From assembly GCA_016776505.1 (NCBI GenBank), contig JADHTG010000036.1, positions 1-33,057 of the forward strand: DNA of 33,057 nt, in the 5' to 3' direction. A program made the position numbers and the translations under genes. This DNA comes from Bacteroidota bacterium (GTDB lineage Bacteria > Bacteroidota > Bacteroidia > CAILMK01 > JAAYUY01). Positions 1 to 8,672 of this stretch are shown here, in pieces. The stretch's first letter is position 1. Each line of letters starts with the position of its first letter. Below the pieces are notes generated by a model. That model saw only the letters and a list, made by a program, of their open reading frames with translations, did not search any database and was not told the DNA's origin.

Positions 1-227
1 GTTTTTCCTGGCTTTTTGTTTTGGACATAAAGTCTTCATAATAAACCTTGGTTCATTTTTTGACATATTGAACATCTCAAAAAGTTTCTGGCAAAATGGA
101 AAATGATACAATATATTGGGAGATCTTCCCGGAGAGCATGGCAAAAGAAATAAGCAAATCCCATATTCCCTGGAATAAATCTAATTTTGTGCAGCGGCAA
201 ACTCCTTAACGGGAGTACGATCAAATA
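1..227. other. Upstream region of rnr, possible divergent gene start at the left edge
   Basis: No plus-strand gene is supported here. On the minus strand a frame stays open for about 60 codons down to base 1, with in-frame ATG codons at 75, 66 and 39. It could be the first codons of a gene running off the left edge and divergent from rnr, but the short peptide is not recognisable, so I do not call it a gene. Just before rnr there is a small hairpin (ACTCC at 201-205, GGAGT at 212-216) about 12 bases from the ATG. Confidence 0.3.
182..189 (+). promoter_or_regulatory. Probable -7 box of rnr
   Basis: TAATTTTG is an exact match to the Bacteroidota TAnnTTTG element and lies 38 bases before the rnr ATG. 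No good TTG -33 element is seen 19-21 bases upstream, so this is a partial promoter match only. Confidence 0.4.
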
Positions 228-2375
228 ATGATGACAAAGAAAAAAAAGAAAGCGAAAAAAAACGGTTCTCCACTGAAAGAAATCCAAAAAAAGATTCTAA
301 TAGTTCTGGAGGAAAATCAGGGAAAACAGCTGAATATTAAACAGATAGCATACCGGGTTGGAATGGTAAACAAGGCTAAATTGAAACATCTGCAGGAAAA
401 TCTGGAAGAAATGGTGAAGGACAATGTCATTGCAACACCATCGCCCTGGAAGTATGCATCCATCGTTCATGAAAAAATTTGTCCGGATGGGATCATTGAG
501 ATCACCCAGTATGGATATGGTTTTGTAAGCTGTGTTCATTTTGAAGAAGATATTTTCATTCCACCCAGGGAAACAGGAACTGCTTTCAATGGGGATACCG
601 TTCGCATTGAATTAATCAGGAGAAATAAAGGGAAAAAGGTAGAAGGACGGGTTACGGAAGTAATTCAAAGAGCAAGAACTGAATTTGTGGGATTGATGGA
701 TATTTCCAACCGTTTTGCTTTTTGCATTCCTGACAATTCTAAAATTCATGTTGATTTTTACATCCCCATGAATAAATTAAAAAATTCGAAGACCGGCGAC
801 AAAGTAGTTGTTAGCTTAAGAGATTGGCCGGAAGGATCAAAGAATCCATTTGCAGAAGTCATCAAGGTATTGGGAAAGGCCGGAGAACATGACGTGGAAA
901 TGCATGCCATTATTGAACAATTCGGACTTCCCTATGAAATGCCTGAATTGGTGATTTCCGAAGCAGAAAATATTTCTGCAGATATAACAAATGAAGAAAT
1001 TGCTAAGAGAAAGGATTTTAGAGATGTACCTACTTTTACCATTGACCCGGTTGATGCCAAGGATTTTGATGATGCCATTTCGTATCGAAAAATTAGTGAC
1101 GAACTTACTGAGGTAGGAGTACACATTGCTGATGTATCCCATTATTTAATTCCTGGCAGTTTGCTTGATAAGGAAGCTTACCGAAGGGCTACATCTGTTT
1201 ATTTAGTAGACAGGGTGATTCCCATGCTGCCTGAAAAACTATCGAATTTCCTTTGCTCTCTTCGTCCCAATGAAGATAAATTGTGTTTTTCAGCTGTATT
1301 TGAATTGGATAAGAATGCCAGGATCAAGCGAGAATGGTTTGGAAAAACAATAATACATTCGAACAGACGATTCTCCTATGAAGAAGTACAGGAAACTCTT
1401 GAACAGGGAAAAGGCGAATATGTTTCAGAATTGAAGCACCTGAATGAACTGGCTGTCAAACTAAGGAATAAACGCTATGCGAATGGTTCTTTTTCATTTG
1501 AAACAGAGGAAGTAAAATTTAAACTCGATCATTTAGGGAAACCACTGGGTGTTTATAAAAAAATCAGGAAAGACTCGAATATGCTGATCGAAGACCTGAT
1601 GCTTCTGGCCAACCGCAAGGTTGCTGAATTGATCGGGAAAGCCGGACCAAAGAAAATAGATTTTATTTATAGAGTGCATGATCTGCCTAACCAGGAAAAA
1701 CTGGCCAATTTTAGCCGAATGGCATCTAAATTCAATTATAGCATCGATACATCAGATGACAGGAAACTGGCACAATCTTTTAATAAACTACTGGCTGAGA
1801 TAGAGGGAAAACCTGAACAGAATTTTTTGCAATCACTGGCAATACGTTCCATGGCCAAGGCTTGCTACACACCCAATAACATCGGTCACTATGGTTTGGC
1901 ATTTGACTATTATACTCATTTTACTTCCCCAATCAGGAGATACCCGGATGTGATCGCACATCGTATGCTGCAAGAATACCTGGAAAAGAAACAGATACAG
2001 CCAAATAATGACTTGATTTCACAAAGCAAACACAGTTCGGAACGTGAAGTGAATGCGGAGATGGCCGAACGAGCTTCCATCAAATACAAGCAAGTTGAGT
2101 TCATGCAGGATAAGATTGGTGAGCGTTTTATGGGTGTCATTAGCGGGGTGATTGAAAGTGGCCTTTTTGTAGAAATCATTGAAAATAAATGTGAAGGATT
2201 TGTTTCATTAAACAGCCTGACAGATGATTTTTACATTTTTGAATCTGATAATTATTGCCTGGTCGGACATAGCAGCAAGAAAACCTATACTTTAGGACAA
2301 ACCGTTCAAGTAGTAGTTCGCGAAGCCAACCTCGCCAAACGCACAGTAGATTTTATGATCGTAGACACTGAATAG
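228..2375 (+). CDS. rnr: Ribonuclease R
   Basis: This is a 3'-to-5' exoribonuclease of the RNase II/R family, which degrades structured RNA in the cytoplasm. The N-terminus is very lysine-rich (MMTKKKKKAKK), followed by a winged-helix-like region (about 15-75), cold-shock/OB-type domains (about 85-230), the RNB catalytic domain (about 255-580) and a C-terminal S1 domain (about 630-710). The RNB active-site stretch IDPVDAKDFDDA is at 272-283; D273, D279, D281 and D282 line up with the metal-binding aspartates known in E. coli RNase R. At 715 residues it is shorter than the 813-residue E. coli enzyme but normal for Bacteroidota. The start is the first of two adjacent ATG codons, preceded by an exact -7 box. 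It converges on the lytic transglycosylase gene. Confidence 0.96.
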   Translation: MMTKKKKKAKKNGSPLKEIQKKILIVLEENQGKQLNIKQIAYRVGMVNKAKLKHLQENLEEMVKDNVIATPSPWKYASIVHEKICPDGIIEITQYGYGFVSCVHFEEDIFIPPRETGTAFNGDTVRIELIRRNKGKKVEGRVTEVIQRARTEFVGLMDISNRFAFCIPDNSKIHVDFYIPMNKLKNSKTGDKVVVSLRDWPEGSKNPFAEVIKVLGKAGEHDVEMHAIIEQFGLPYEMPELVISEAENISADITNEEIAKRKDFRDVPTFTIDPVDAKDFDDAISYRKISDELTEVGVHIADVSHYLIPGSLLDKEAYRRATSVYLVDRVIPMLPEKLSNFLCSLRPNEDKLCFSAVFELDKNARIKREWFGKTIIHSNRRFSYEEVQETLEQGKGEYVSELKHLNELAVKLRNKRYANGSFSFETEEVKFKLDHLGKPLGVYKKIRKDSNMLIEDLMLLANRKVAELIGKAGPKKIDFIYRVHDLPNQEKLANFSRMASKFNYSIDTSDDRKLAQSFNKLLAEIEGKPEQNFLQSLAIRSMAKACYTPNNIGHYGLAFDYYTHFTSPIRRYPDVIAHRMLQEYLEKKQIQPNNDLISQSKHSSEREVNAEMAERASIKYKQVEFMQDKIGERFMGVISGVIESGLFVEIIENKCEGFVSLNSLTDDFYIFESDNYCLVGHSSKKTYTLGQTVQVVVREANLAKRTVDFMIVDTE

Positions 2376-2456
2376 ATGGCTAAAGTGTTTTTAAAGTCAT
2401 GATTTTCAATACATGCAGATTATGATAAAATTCCGTGCAAAGTCGAAAAGAACACT

Positions 2457-2517
2457 AAACTCACTTTTTGCATGAACCCTTCGTCCTTGTTGGTGTCCCC
2501 ACCAACCTTTTGAGTTT
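2457..2517. repeat. Nested inverted repeat between rnr and the transglycosylase
   Basis: Outer arms AAACTCA (2457-2463) and TGAGTTT (2511-2517) enclose a perfect hairpin GTTGGTG (2489-2495), loop TCCC, CACCAAC (2500-2506). It lies between convergent genes and could be a two-way terminator, but no real T-tract follows on either strand. It could also be a REP-like palindrome. The remainder of the 2376-2634 gap holds only short words such as tandem CGAGCAA near 2615. Confidence 0.45.
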
Positions 2518-2634
2518 TATAGAACATCCACTTAAAAACCATTTGGCAAATCAGCATCATTTTATAATTCTATACCAGCAAGCTTGAACCAAAACATGAA
2601 ACAAGAGCCAAGAAACGAGCAACGAGCAACCAGC

Positions 2635-4167
2635 TTACTTCTTCTTAATCTTTATCATTTGCCCCGGTTTAATGGATTCCTCATCAATTTCATTCAACTC
2701 CATAATATCATAAGGAGTTATGCCTGGAAACTGGCGGGCTATGGCCCATAAGGTATCTCCCTCTTTCACAACATAATAGAATAAATCCCCGGTTATTGGT
2801 GTTTTTTCCTTGCCAACCAGTTGTTGTTTCTCCTGGTAAGATAAGTTGTTGATTTTGTTATAATGTTCAGCCCTGTGCGATGGAACATAAACATGGATGG
2901 TTTTTCCTGCGTAAAGCGAATTAGCTATGCCTGAATTCCATCGAATTAAATCATTTTCAGTGCAATCAAACCAATCAGCAATTTGTTTAAGTTGATCCCC
3001 GCTTTTAACAAGATAACGGATGAGTTCGTACGAATTAGTGTTTTCTGATGGAAAGGAATTAATTATGTTAAGCTGTTTTGCAGCCGATGCTTCTTCCTTT
3101 TCTTTTTTATCCAGGTAATCCTGATACCTGTAAATTCTTTCCTGGTGAGCATAAAAGTGAGCCGCTTTATCCAATGGCAGCCGCAAAATATAAGGTTCCT
3201 TGCTTGGAGATTGGGGAATGACATTCCGGATGTATTGTGGATTGAGCTCCTGCAGTTTTTCTATTTTCATCTGGAGTGCGTTCGCGATGACATCCAGTCT
3301 AAGTCTTCTCTTAATTTGAATGGTATCAAGCAATCCGGGGTAATATAAGTTTTTTGGGTATAAATTGTGTTCTGCAGGATAATTCATCACATAATTGGCT
3401 GCAATAAAAGCTGGAATATAGCCCTTTGTTTCCTGTGGTAAAAATGGATACACTTCCCAAAAATTAGTTTTATATCCTGATAGTATAATGGCTTTATTTA
3501 AAGTTCCGGGACCACAATTATAGGCAGCAATGGCAAACAGCCAGTTGTCAAACACCTGGTTTAGGTCTGAAAAATAGGTGACCGCTTTGACTGTCAGTTT
3601 ATAGGGATCTCTTCTTTCATCAATATATGAAGTGATCTGGAGATCATAAATACGGGCTGTGGCGAACATAAATTGCCACAATCCGGTGGCACCACTCTTC
3701 GAAACTGCGGTTGTTTTTAAAGCGGATTCAATAATTGGGATGTATTTCAGTTCCAGTGGCAATCCTAGCCTGGAAAGTTCAGACTCAAAAATGGGGAAAT
3801 AGTAAGTAGCCAATCCCAGCATATTTTCAACCTGCTCTCTTTTCTTGATCGTATACAAGTCGATATAACGCCTGATAATCTCATTGTATGCCAGGGGAAT
3901 ATAGCTTTGTAAATTTTGCAATCGAGTTTCATAAACAGAATCCGGATAGATGGGAATTTCTCCCTGCTTGAAACCATAAATATTGAGCTTCTCGATGCTG
4001 CTGTCTTGTGTAACTTTACCAAAATACCAGATATTCAGCTCTTCCTGATAAGTTTTATTTTCCATTAATGCAGATACAGAATCATGCAACTGCTTAATGA
4101 CCTGAACCTGTGCATTGAGCTTAGTGGCAATGACCAGCACGATTAATATGACAAAGAATTTTTTCAT
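2635..4167 (-). CDS. LysM-containing lytic transglycosylase (MltD-like)
   Basis: The enzyme cleaves peptidoglycan glycan strands in the periplasm. Residues 1-19 form a signal peptide (MKKFFVILIVLVIATKLNA), with no lipobox cysteine. The SLT/GH23 domain covers about 125-250: the catalytic glutamate is E147 in the IIES motif, followed by GATGLWQF and AYNCGPGTL, all classic for the family. Two LysM peptidoglycan-binding domains follow, at about 375-425 and at 460 to the C-terminus (VVKEGDTLWAIARQF). The 510-residue length and architecture match MltD-type enzymes of Bacteroidota. It lies 109 bases downstream of tatA on the same strand and may share its transcript. Confidence 0.92.
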   Translation of the reverse strand: MKKFFVILIVLVIATKLNAQVQVIKQLHDSVSALMENKTYQEELNIWYFGKVTQDSSIEKLNIYGFKQGEIPIYPDSVYETRLQNLQSYIPLAYNEIIRRYIDLYTIKKREQVENMLGLATYYFPIFESELSRLGLPLELKYIPIIESALKTTAVSKSGATGLWQFMFATARIYDLQITSYIDERRDPYKLTVKAVTYFSDLNQVFDNWLFAIAAYNCGPGTLNKAIILSGYKTNFWEVYPFLPQETKGYIPAFIAANYVMNYPAEHNLYPKNLYYPGLLDTIQIKRRLRLDVIANALQMKIEKLQELNPQYIRNVIPQSPSKEPYILRLPLDKAAHFYAHQERIYRYQDYLDKKEKEEASAAKQLNIINSFPSENTNSYELIRYLVKSGDQLKQIADWFDCTENDLIRWNSGIANSLYAGKTIHVYVPSHRAEHYNKINNLSYQEKQQLVGKEKTPITGDLFYYVVKEGDTLWAIARQFPGITPYDIMELNEIDEESIKPGQMIKIKKK

Positions 4168-4205
4168 ACTAATCTAATTTTAATAAATAATATAATCAGG
4201 GATGC

Positions 4206-4224
4206 AGGTAATTGAATATTACCT
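4206..4224. repeat. Short perfect hairpin between tatA and the transglycosylase
   Basis: AGGTAAT (4206-4212) and ATTACCT (4218-4224) are perfectly complementary around the loop TGAAT. It sits in the 109-base gap between two minus-strand genes and could be a weak attenuator, an operator or an mRNA-processing hairpin. There is no T-tract, so it is not a standard terminator. Confidence 0.35.
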
Positions 4225-4276
4225 TGAATTGAGAAAATAAGATGCTGCAAACCAGCTAAATATAAATAAGGCAATT

Positions 4277-4510
4277 TTAGTTGTCTTTTTTATCTTCATC
4301 TTCAGATTTATCTTCTGAGCCAGTGGTTTTCATTCCTTCTTCGATGTTGGCCTTGACCTTGTCTTTGGCATCATTGAATTCACGTATACCTTTGCCAATG
4401 CCTTTCATTAATTCAGGGATTTTACGTCCACCAAATAACAGAAGCAGTGCTGCAAAAATGATTACGATTTCCCAGGTACCAAACCAACCTGCTAAAATGA
4501 ATTCTGTCAT
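4277..4510 (-). CDS. tatA: Sec-independent protein translocase TatA/TatE family
   Basis: This is a small pore subunit of the twin-arginine translocase, which moves folded proteins across the cytoplasmic membrane. Its 77 residues show the TatA plan: a short periplasmic N-terminus, one membrane helix (about 12-27), the FGGRKIPEL hinge, an amphipathic helix ([14 protein letters not shown]) and a charged, disordered tail ending in DKKDN. No tatC is in the window, which is common in Bacteroidota where tat genes are scattered. An exact -7 box (TAGCTTTG) lies just upstream. The TatA and TatE names cannot be separated by sequence alone. Confidence 0.92.
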   Translation of the reverse strand: MTEFILAGWFGTWEIVIIFAALLLLFGGRKIPELMKGIGKGIREFNDAKDKVKANIEEGMKTTGSEDKSEDEDKKDN

Positions 4511-4527
4511 AATTAATTATTTTGCAG

Positions 4528-4535
4528 CAAAGCTA
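4528..4535 (-). promoter_or_regulatory. Probable -7 box of tatA
   Basis: Read on the minus strand this is TAGCTTTG, exact for TAnnTTTG, 17 bases before the tatA ATG. About 21 bases upstream there is TTTA rather than TTTG. The rest of the divergent 4511-4781 spacer shows nothing else I can name. Confidence 0.45.
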
Positions 4536-4781
4536 CAATATTAATAAGAGGGATTAAATAGTTAAGCTTAATTAAAGGCAAATTATCCACATGAAAATTA
4601 AATGATGGATAATCATCATGATAAGCAAAAGGGATTTAATGCGGGAGACGGTTCATTTTACCGATCTGATATTCCGGATTTTACTGCAAATATTTCTGGA
4701 ATTATTTCAATGGAGTGATAAAGACAAACTTTAGGCACTTTTCTGAAAAATCCTTAAATTTCAGATTTCGTATAAGAACAA

Positions 4782-5861
4782 ATGCCGATCCTCTATTATC
4801 AAAAGCAAACCTTCACATATGAGACCTTTTTGAATATGAAAAAGGACACTCCGTTTGTGAAACAGGTTCAGAAAATCCTGAAGGGCTGGTCATCAGGTCA
4901 GGATGTATTCAGCCTGTTCACATCCGGCTCAACTGATGAACCAAAAGAAGTATTATTTTCAAGAAAACAGCTTGAAATTAGCGCCAGGCAAACATTTGAA
5001 ACCTTTAAGCTAGCACAGGGAGACTGCTTGCTATGTTGTTTATCTCCTGAACATGCTGCAGGTTTCATGATGATTATTCGCTCTTTAATATATGATTGTG
5101 ATTTGATTTTAGTTGAACCTTGTGCTAATCCGATGCAACATATAGCCTCCAATACAAATATTGATTTTGCTGCTTTCGTGCCTTATCAAATGCAAGCCAT
5201 ATTAAATGCAGGTACAGGCCAAATCAAAGTATTAGACAGGATGAAAGCAATTATCATAGGAGGAGGAATTATTTCTGATAAGTTGAGATTTCAGCTTGAA
5301 AAATTATCCTGCCCGCTGTATCATACATATGGGATGACAGAAACCTTAACGCATGTAGCTGTTCGGGATTTAAAGAACAGGGATTCTTCGTTTCATGCAT
5401 TGAAAAATGTTGAGTTTCGCATGAATGAAAATAAATGTCTTGTAATCAAGTCTCCCCTGTATCCAAACAAGGAAATAATAACGCAGGATATGGTGAAACT
5501 TCTCAGTAAAAATAGATTCGAATGGCTAGGCAGGTTTGACCAGGTAATTAATTCGGGTGGGATTAAAATCCATATCAACCAGCTGGAACTACAAATTCAA
5601 AAAATGGTTCAACGCTATTTCCCGGATGTGAGGATCTATATTTCTTCCCTAAAAGATTCTGTATTTGGGGAAATAGTTGTTTTACTGATTGAAGCCGAAC
5701 AGCAGGAGAGAAAATTCAAGCAGTTGAAGGAATCTTTCAAAAATGAATTAAAATCATTTGAAATTCCGAAAAAAGTGTTTTTTATTCAGAACTTTGAATA
5801 CACATCATTGGGTAAAATTGATCGAATAAAGAGTTTAAAACTACTCAAGGAAAATGGCTGA
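4782..5861 (+). CDS. menE: o-Succinylbenzoate-CoA ligase-like AMP-binding enzyme
   Basis: This is an adenylate-forming enzyme, most likely the menaquinone-pathway ligase that activates o-succinylbenzoate with ATP and CoA. The family motifs are in order: the P-loop TSGSTDEPK (47-55, with D where most have G), YGMTE (183-187), the hinge GRFDQVINSGGIKI (about 246-259) and the C-terminal SLGKIDR with the catalytic-type K345. At 359 residues it is much shorter than acyl-CoA synthetases (about 500) but typical for Bacteroidota MenE. Other men genes are not in the window, so substrate is inferred from length and motif style. It overlaps the CDF gene by 8 bases (ATG inside the final codons), implying co-transcription. 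Confidence 0.82.
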   Translation: MPILYYQKQTFTYETFLNMKKDTPFVKQVQKILKGWSSGQDVFSLFTSGSTDEPKEVLFSRKQLEISARQTFETFKLAQGDCLLCCLSPEHAAGFMMIIRSLIYDCDLILVEPCANPMQHIASNTNIDFAAFVPYQMQAILNAGTGQIKVLDRMKAIIIGGGIISDKLRFQLEKLSCPLYHTYGMTETLTHVAVRDLKNRDSSFHALKNVEFRMNENKCLVIKSPLYPNKEIITQDMVKLLSKNRFEWLGRFDQVINSGGIKIHINQLELQIQKMVQRYFPDVRIYISSLKDSVFGEIVVLLIEAEQQERKFKQLKESFKNELKSFEIPKKVFFIQNFEYTSLGKIDRIKSLKLLKENG

Positions 5862-6759
5862 AGCAAAAAAACAAAACAATCAAAAAAATTACGCATTACG
5901 TGAAGGCTGGGTTTCAATCATATTGAACAGCCTGCTGTTTGTACTGAAGTACTGGGCTGGAATTGTATCCGGATCAGTAGCCCTGATTGCAGATGCATGG
6001 CATACACTATCGGATTCATTGACCTCTCTCATTGTCATAATTGGTTCAAAAGTGTCACAGAAGCCTGCTGACAAAGAACATCCTTTTGGACATGGGCGTG
6101 CTGAATTAGTTGCAACAGTGATCATAGCGGTTTTGCTCGCTGTTGTGGCATTCGAATTTCTTATACAGTCTATTACCAAATTACGCACTCATGAAAGTGC
6201 TCATTATGGCCTCATCGCGATTGTTGTAACGATCATTTCAGTTGCAGTGAAAGAAGGATTGGCGCAATATGCCTTTTGGGCAGGAAAAAGAAGCAATGCC
6301 AAATCCATACAGGCAGATGCCTGGCACCATCGTACGGATGCCATTTCCTCCTTGATAATTTTGACAGGTATTTTCTTTGCTAAAAAATTCTGGTGGATTG
6401 ATGGAATATTAGGGATTTTAGTCGCATTTTTTATTGCTTATGCAGTGTATGAAATCATGAAAGATACCGTAAGCGCATTGATAGGTGAAAAACCGAATGA
6501 TGAGTTGGTAGAAAAGATCCTGAAAATTGCGAAAAGTACGATCGACTATGATATCAGACCACATCACCTGCACATACATCATTATGGAAATCACCAGGAA
6601 ATCACAATGCATATCAAGCTTCCAGCAGATATGAATTTGGAAAAAGCCCACTTGATTGCTTCTGAAATTGAAGAAAAAATTGAAGCTGAGCTTGGTATTT
6701 GTGCCACTTTACATATGGAGCCATGGAAAGGAGAAAAGAAGATAGGATCAAGAATATAA
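5854..6759 (+). CDS. Cation diffusion facilitator (CDF) metal exporter
   Basis: An inner-membrane antiporter that expels divalent metal in exchange for protons. It has about six membrane helices (from residue 19 to about 205) followed by a cytoplasmic domain of about 90 residues rich in histidine (HHLHIHHYGNHQE). The transport site is visible as H50xxxD54 in helix 2 and H158xxxD162 in helix 5; a His/Asp pair in both helices is the pattern linked to zinc in characterised CDFs, so zinc is the likeliest substrate by inference. Its 301 residues are normal. The start overlaps the end of menE by 8 bases. The stop lies only 2 bases from the stop of the convergent VOC gene, so there is no room for a private terminator. 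Confidence 0.92.
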   Translation: MAEAKKQNNQKNYALREGWVSIILNSLLFVLKYWAGIVSGSVALIADAWHTLSDSLTSLIVIIGSKVSQKPADKEHPFGHGRAELVATVIIAVLLAVVAFEFLIQSITKLRTHESAHYGLIAIVVTIISVAVKEGLAQYAFWAGKRSNAKSIQADAWHHRTDAISSLIILTGIFFAKKFWWIDGILGILVAFFIAYAVYEIMKDTVSALIGEKPNDELVEKILKIAKSTIDYDIRPHHLHIHHYGNHQEITMHIKLPADMNLEKAHLIASEIEEKIEAELGICATLHMEPWKGEKKIGSRI

Positions 6760-6761
6760 TT

Positions 6762-7829
6762 TTAATTTTTATCCTTCACCCGATTAAATCGTAATGCATT
6801 CACCAGCCAATTTGGCAAGGATAATTCTGGATTTCGTTTTCTTAAATCCAAATACCATCCGATTTTTTTGAGAATAGGAATACGATGAGTTTCAACAAAT
6901 TCAATCAAAGTGCCATCAGGATCTTCAATGTATGAAAAATGTCCTGCAGCTTCTCCCATATCAAAACTTTCACTGCTGTCCACTGTAAATGGATGTCCAA
7001 AAGCATCGCACTCTTTGCGCAAGGCATCCATATTATTAATATCAAAGCAAAGGTGAATAAAGCCCAGGTCACCCCACATCCGATCTTTGTATATCTTTTT
7101 GGGTTTTCGATCGAGTACCTGGAACAATTCAATTTTAGATGGACCTAAAAATCTGCTGAATCCTCCAACGCGAGGCTGACCATGACGCAATAATACTCTT
7201 CTGAATTTGTTTTTTCCTCCTGGTAGGAAAGCTAAATCATCAAAATTGCCTTCTTTATCGTAAACTGCCTCGTTGTATCCGAGAATATGGCTGTAAAAAT
7301 CAATGGACTTTTGCATGTTGGTAACACCAACGTTTACACCGTAAACCCCTCCAGTCAGCCATTTTTGAACTTTAAACCATTTATTGCTTTCAACTATTTC
7401 AAAGATATTGTTAAAGGGATCTTTAACATAAAAATGATTCTTTTCTCCACCACCATCTTTTGTTAAAACCCCAATCAGGTTCAGTTGTTTTCGCTTAAAT
7501 TCATTATATGTTTCTTCTACATTTCGACTTTTAATTTTTGCAGCAAAAAGTCCCAGATCGCCTAATTGTAATTCGAAATCAGGTTCTTTTGGCTCTCTTT
7601 CAGTATACTGCCAGACTTCCATTCCACCACCGCCTTGCATATTCATGGTGAGAATAGCATGTCGTTTACGTGGTTTATTGCCTGTGTATGGAAGCATTAA
7701 TCCTGCAGTCGCTTTTTCTTCAAAAATCCGGACATCTATTTTAAAATTCTGCCGATACCACTTCCACGCTTCATGAACGTCCTTAACACCAATTCCGAGT
7801 TGTTGTATACCACTAATAATCTTTGGCAT
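6762..7829 (-). CDS. Two-domain VOC (glyoxalase/dioxygenase fold) protein
   Basis: The protein has two vicinal-oxygen-chelate modules, at about 5-130 (GIQQLGIGVKDVHEAWKWY) and about 140-325 (YGVNVGVTNMQKSIDFY ... HFSYIEDPDGTLIEFVE). The second module has the usual histidine/glutamate pattern of metal-dependent VOC enzymes (GFIHLCFD, LIEFVE). Family members include glyoxalase I, epimerases and ring-cleaving dioxygenases; the reaction here cannot be told from sequence. At 355 residues the length fits a paired-module protein. It is the last gene of a ribD - SDR - VOC run, 42 bases after the SDR stop. Confidence 0.85.
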   Translation of the reverse strand: MPKIISGIQQLGIGVKDVHEAWKWYRQNFKIDVRIFEEKATAGLMLPYTGNKPRKRHAILTMNMQGGGGMEVWQYTEREPKEPDFELQLGDLGLFAAKIKSRNVEETYNEFKRKQLNLIGVLTKDGGGEKNHFYVKDPFNNIFEIVESNKWFKVQKWLTGGVYGVNVGVTNMQKSIDFYSHILGYNEAVYDKEGNFDDLAFLPGGKNKFRRVLLRHGQPRVGGFSRFLGPSKIELFQVLDRKPKKIYKDRMWGDLGFIHLCFDINNMDALRKECDAFGHPFTVDSSESFDMGEAAGHFSYIEDPDGTLIEFVETHRIPILKKIGWYLDLRKRNPELSLPNWLVNALRFNRVKDKN

Positions 7830-7871
7830 TATTTGTACTATTTGTTCACAAAATTATAAAATTGAGACAAA

Positions 7872-8672
7872 TTAATTAGGTTTTATCCTTGAAATAAGAA
7901 TATAAAATAAGGAGGGAATAAAGCGCTTCAAATAAACCGGGATTAATTCCTTTCCTCCAATCAGTACTTCTTTCTTTTTCCTGCGGATTGCTTTAAGGTA
8001 TTTAGCTGCACAATATTCAACTGATACCCCGGCTGCCTGTCCGGGATCCATTTTGCCATATGAACTGCCATCCTTGGTCAGCGCGTTTAATGAAATATTT
8101 GTTCTTACTCTTCCGGGACAAACTATTGTCACATCAATATGATCTTTTAAATGTTCCAGCCTGATGGTCTCAAAAAAACCGTGCAATGCATGTTTAGATG
8201 AAGCATAAATGGAGCGAAGCGGAAAACCAAATTTACCTGAAATACTGCTGGTCACGGCCAATTGTCCACCCCCATTTTTGACCATCAAATCCAGCACTTT
8301 TAAGGTCAGATCAATTGTGCCAAAATAATTAACCTCCATGATCTTTCGAATCAGCTGGTCATTCGTTTCAAGAGCCAGGGTGCGCTGACTAATACCTCCA
8401 TTATTAATCAAAACATCTATTTTTGTATACTCGTTTCTTAGCAAGTCAAAAGCTTTATTTATACTTTCTTTATCTCCCAGATCAAGAAAAACAGCTTGGC
8501 ACCTGGCACCTTTGTTCATGCACTTGTCTCTCACTTGTTCCAGATTTTCCATGTCAGGAGCAGAAATGATCAGGTTTGCTTTTTCATTTGCCAGGCTGTA
8601 TGCTATACCTTCCCCAATACCTGAACTTGCACCGGTCACCCAGACTATTTTATTAGTAAAATAATTACTCAT
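7872..8672 (-). CDS. Short-chain dehydrogenase/reductase (SDR)
   Basis: A classical SDR oxidoreductase with the Rossmann cofactor motif TGASSGIG (13-20), NNGG (90-93, in place of the usual NNAG) and the catalytic set S143, Y156 and K160 (YASSK). The C-terminal end is hydrophobic and basic (VYLKRFIPSLFYILISRIKPN), suggesting membrane association as in the DHRS7-like SDR group; this is inference. The substrate is unknown. Its ATG overlaps the end of ribD by 8 bases, so the two are translationally linked, although no part in riboflavin synthesis is implied. Confidence 0.9.
   Translation of the reverse strand: MSNYFTNKIVWVTGASSGIGEGIAYSLANEKANLIISAPDMENLEQVRDKCMNKGARCQAVFLDLGDKESINKAFDLLRNEYTKIDVLINNGGISQRTLALETNDQLIRKIMEVNYFGTIDLTLKVLDLMVKNGGGQLAVTSSISGKFGFPLRSIYASSKHALHGFFETIRLEHLKDHIDVTIVCPGRVRTNISLNALTKDGSSYGKMDPGQAAGVSVEYCAAKYLKAIRRKKKEVLIGGKELIPVYLKRFIPSLFYILISRIKPN

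Noticed and set aside
36..287. Open minus-strand frame of 83 codons overlapping the start of rnr
   Set aside because: It overlaps the lysine-rich start of rnr, ends with no downstream partner and its product is unlike any protein family I know.
4213..4240. Third copy of the ATPase-associated repeat near tatA (TTACCTTGAAT followed by GAGAAAATAA)
   Set aside because: Only the first 11 bases match well; the dyad's other arm and the -7 box are missing, so chance likeness is more probable.
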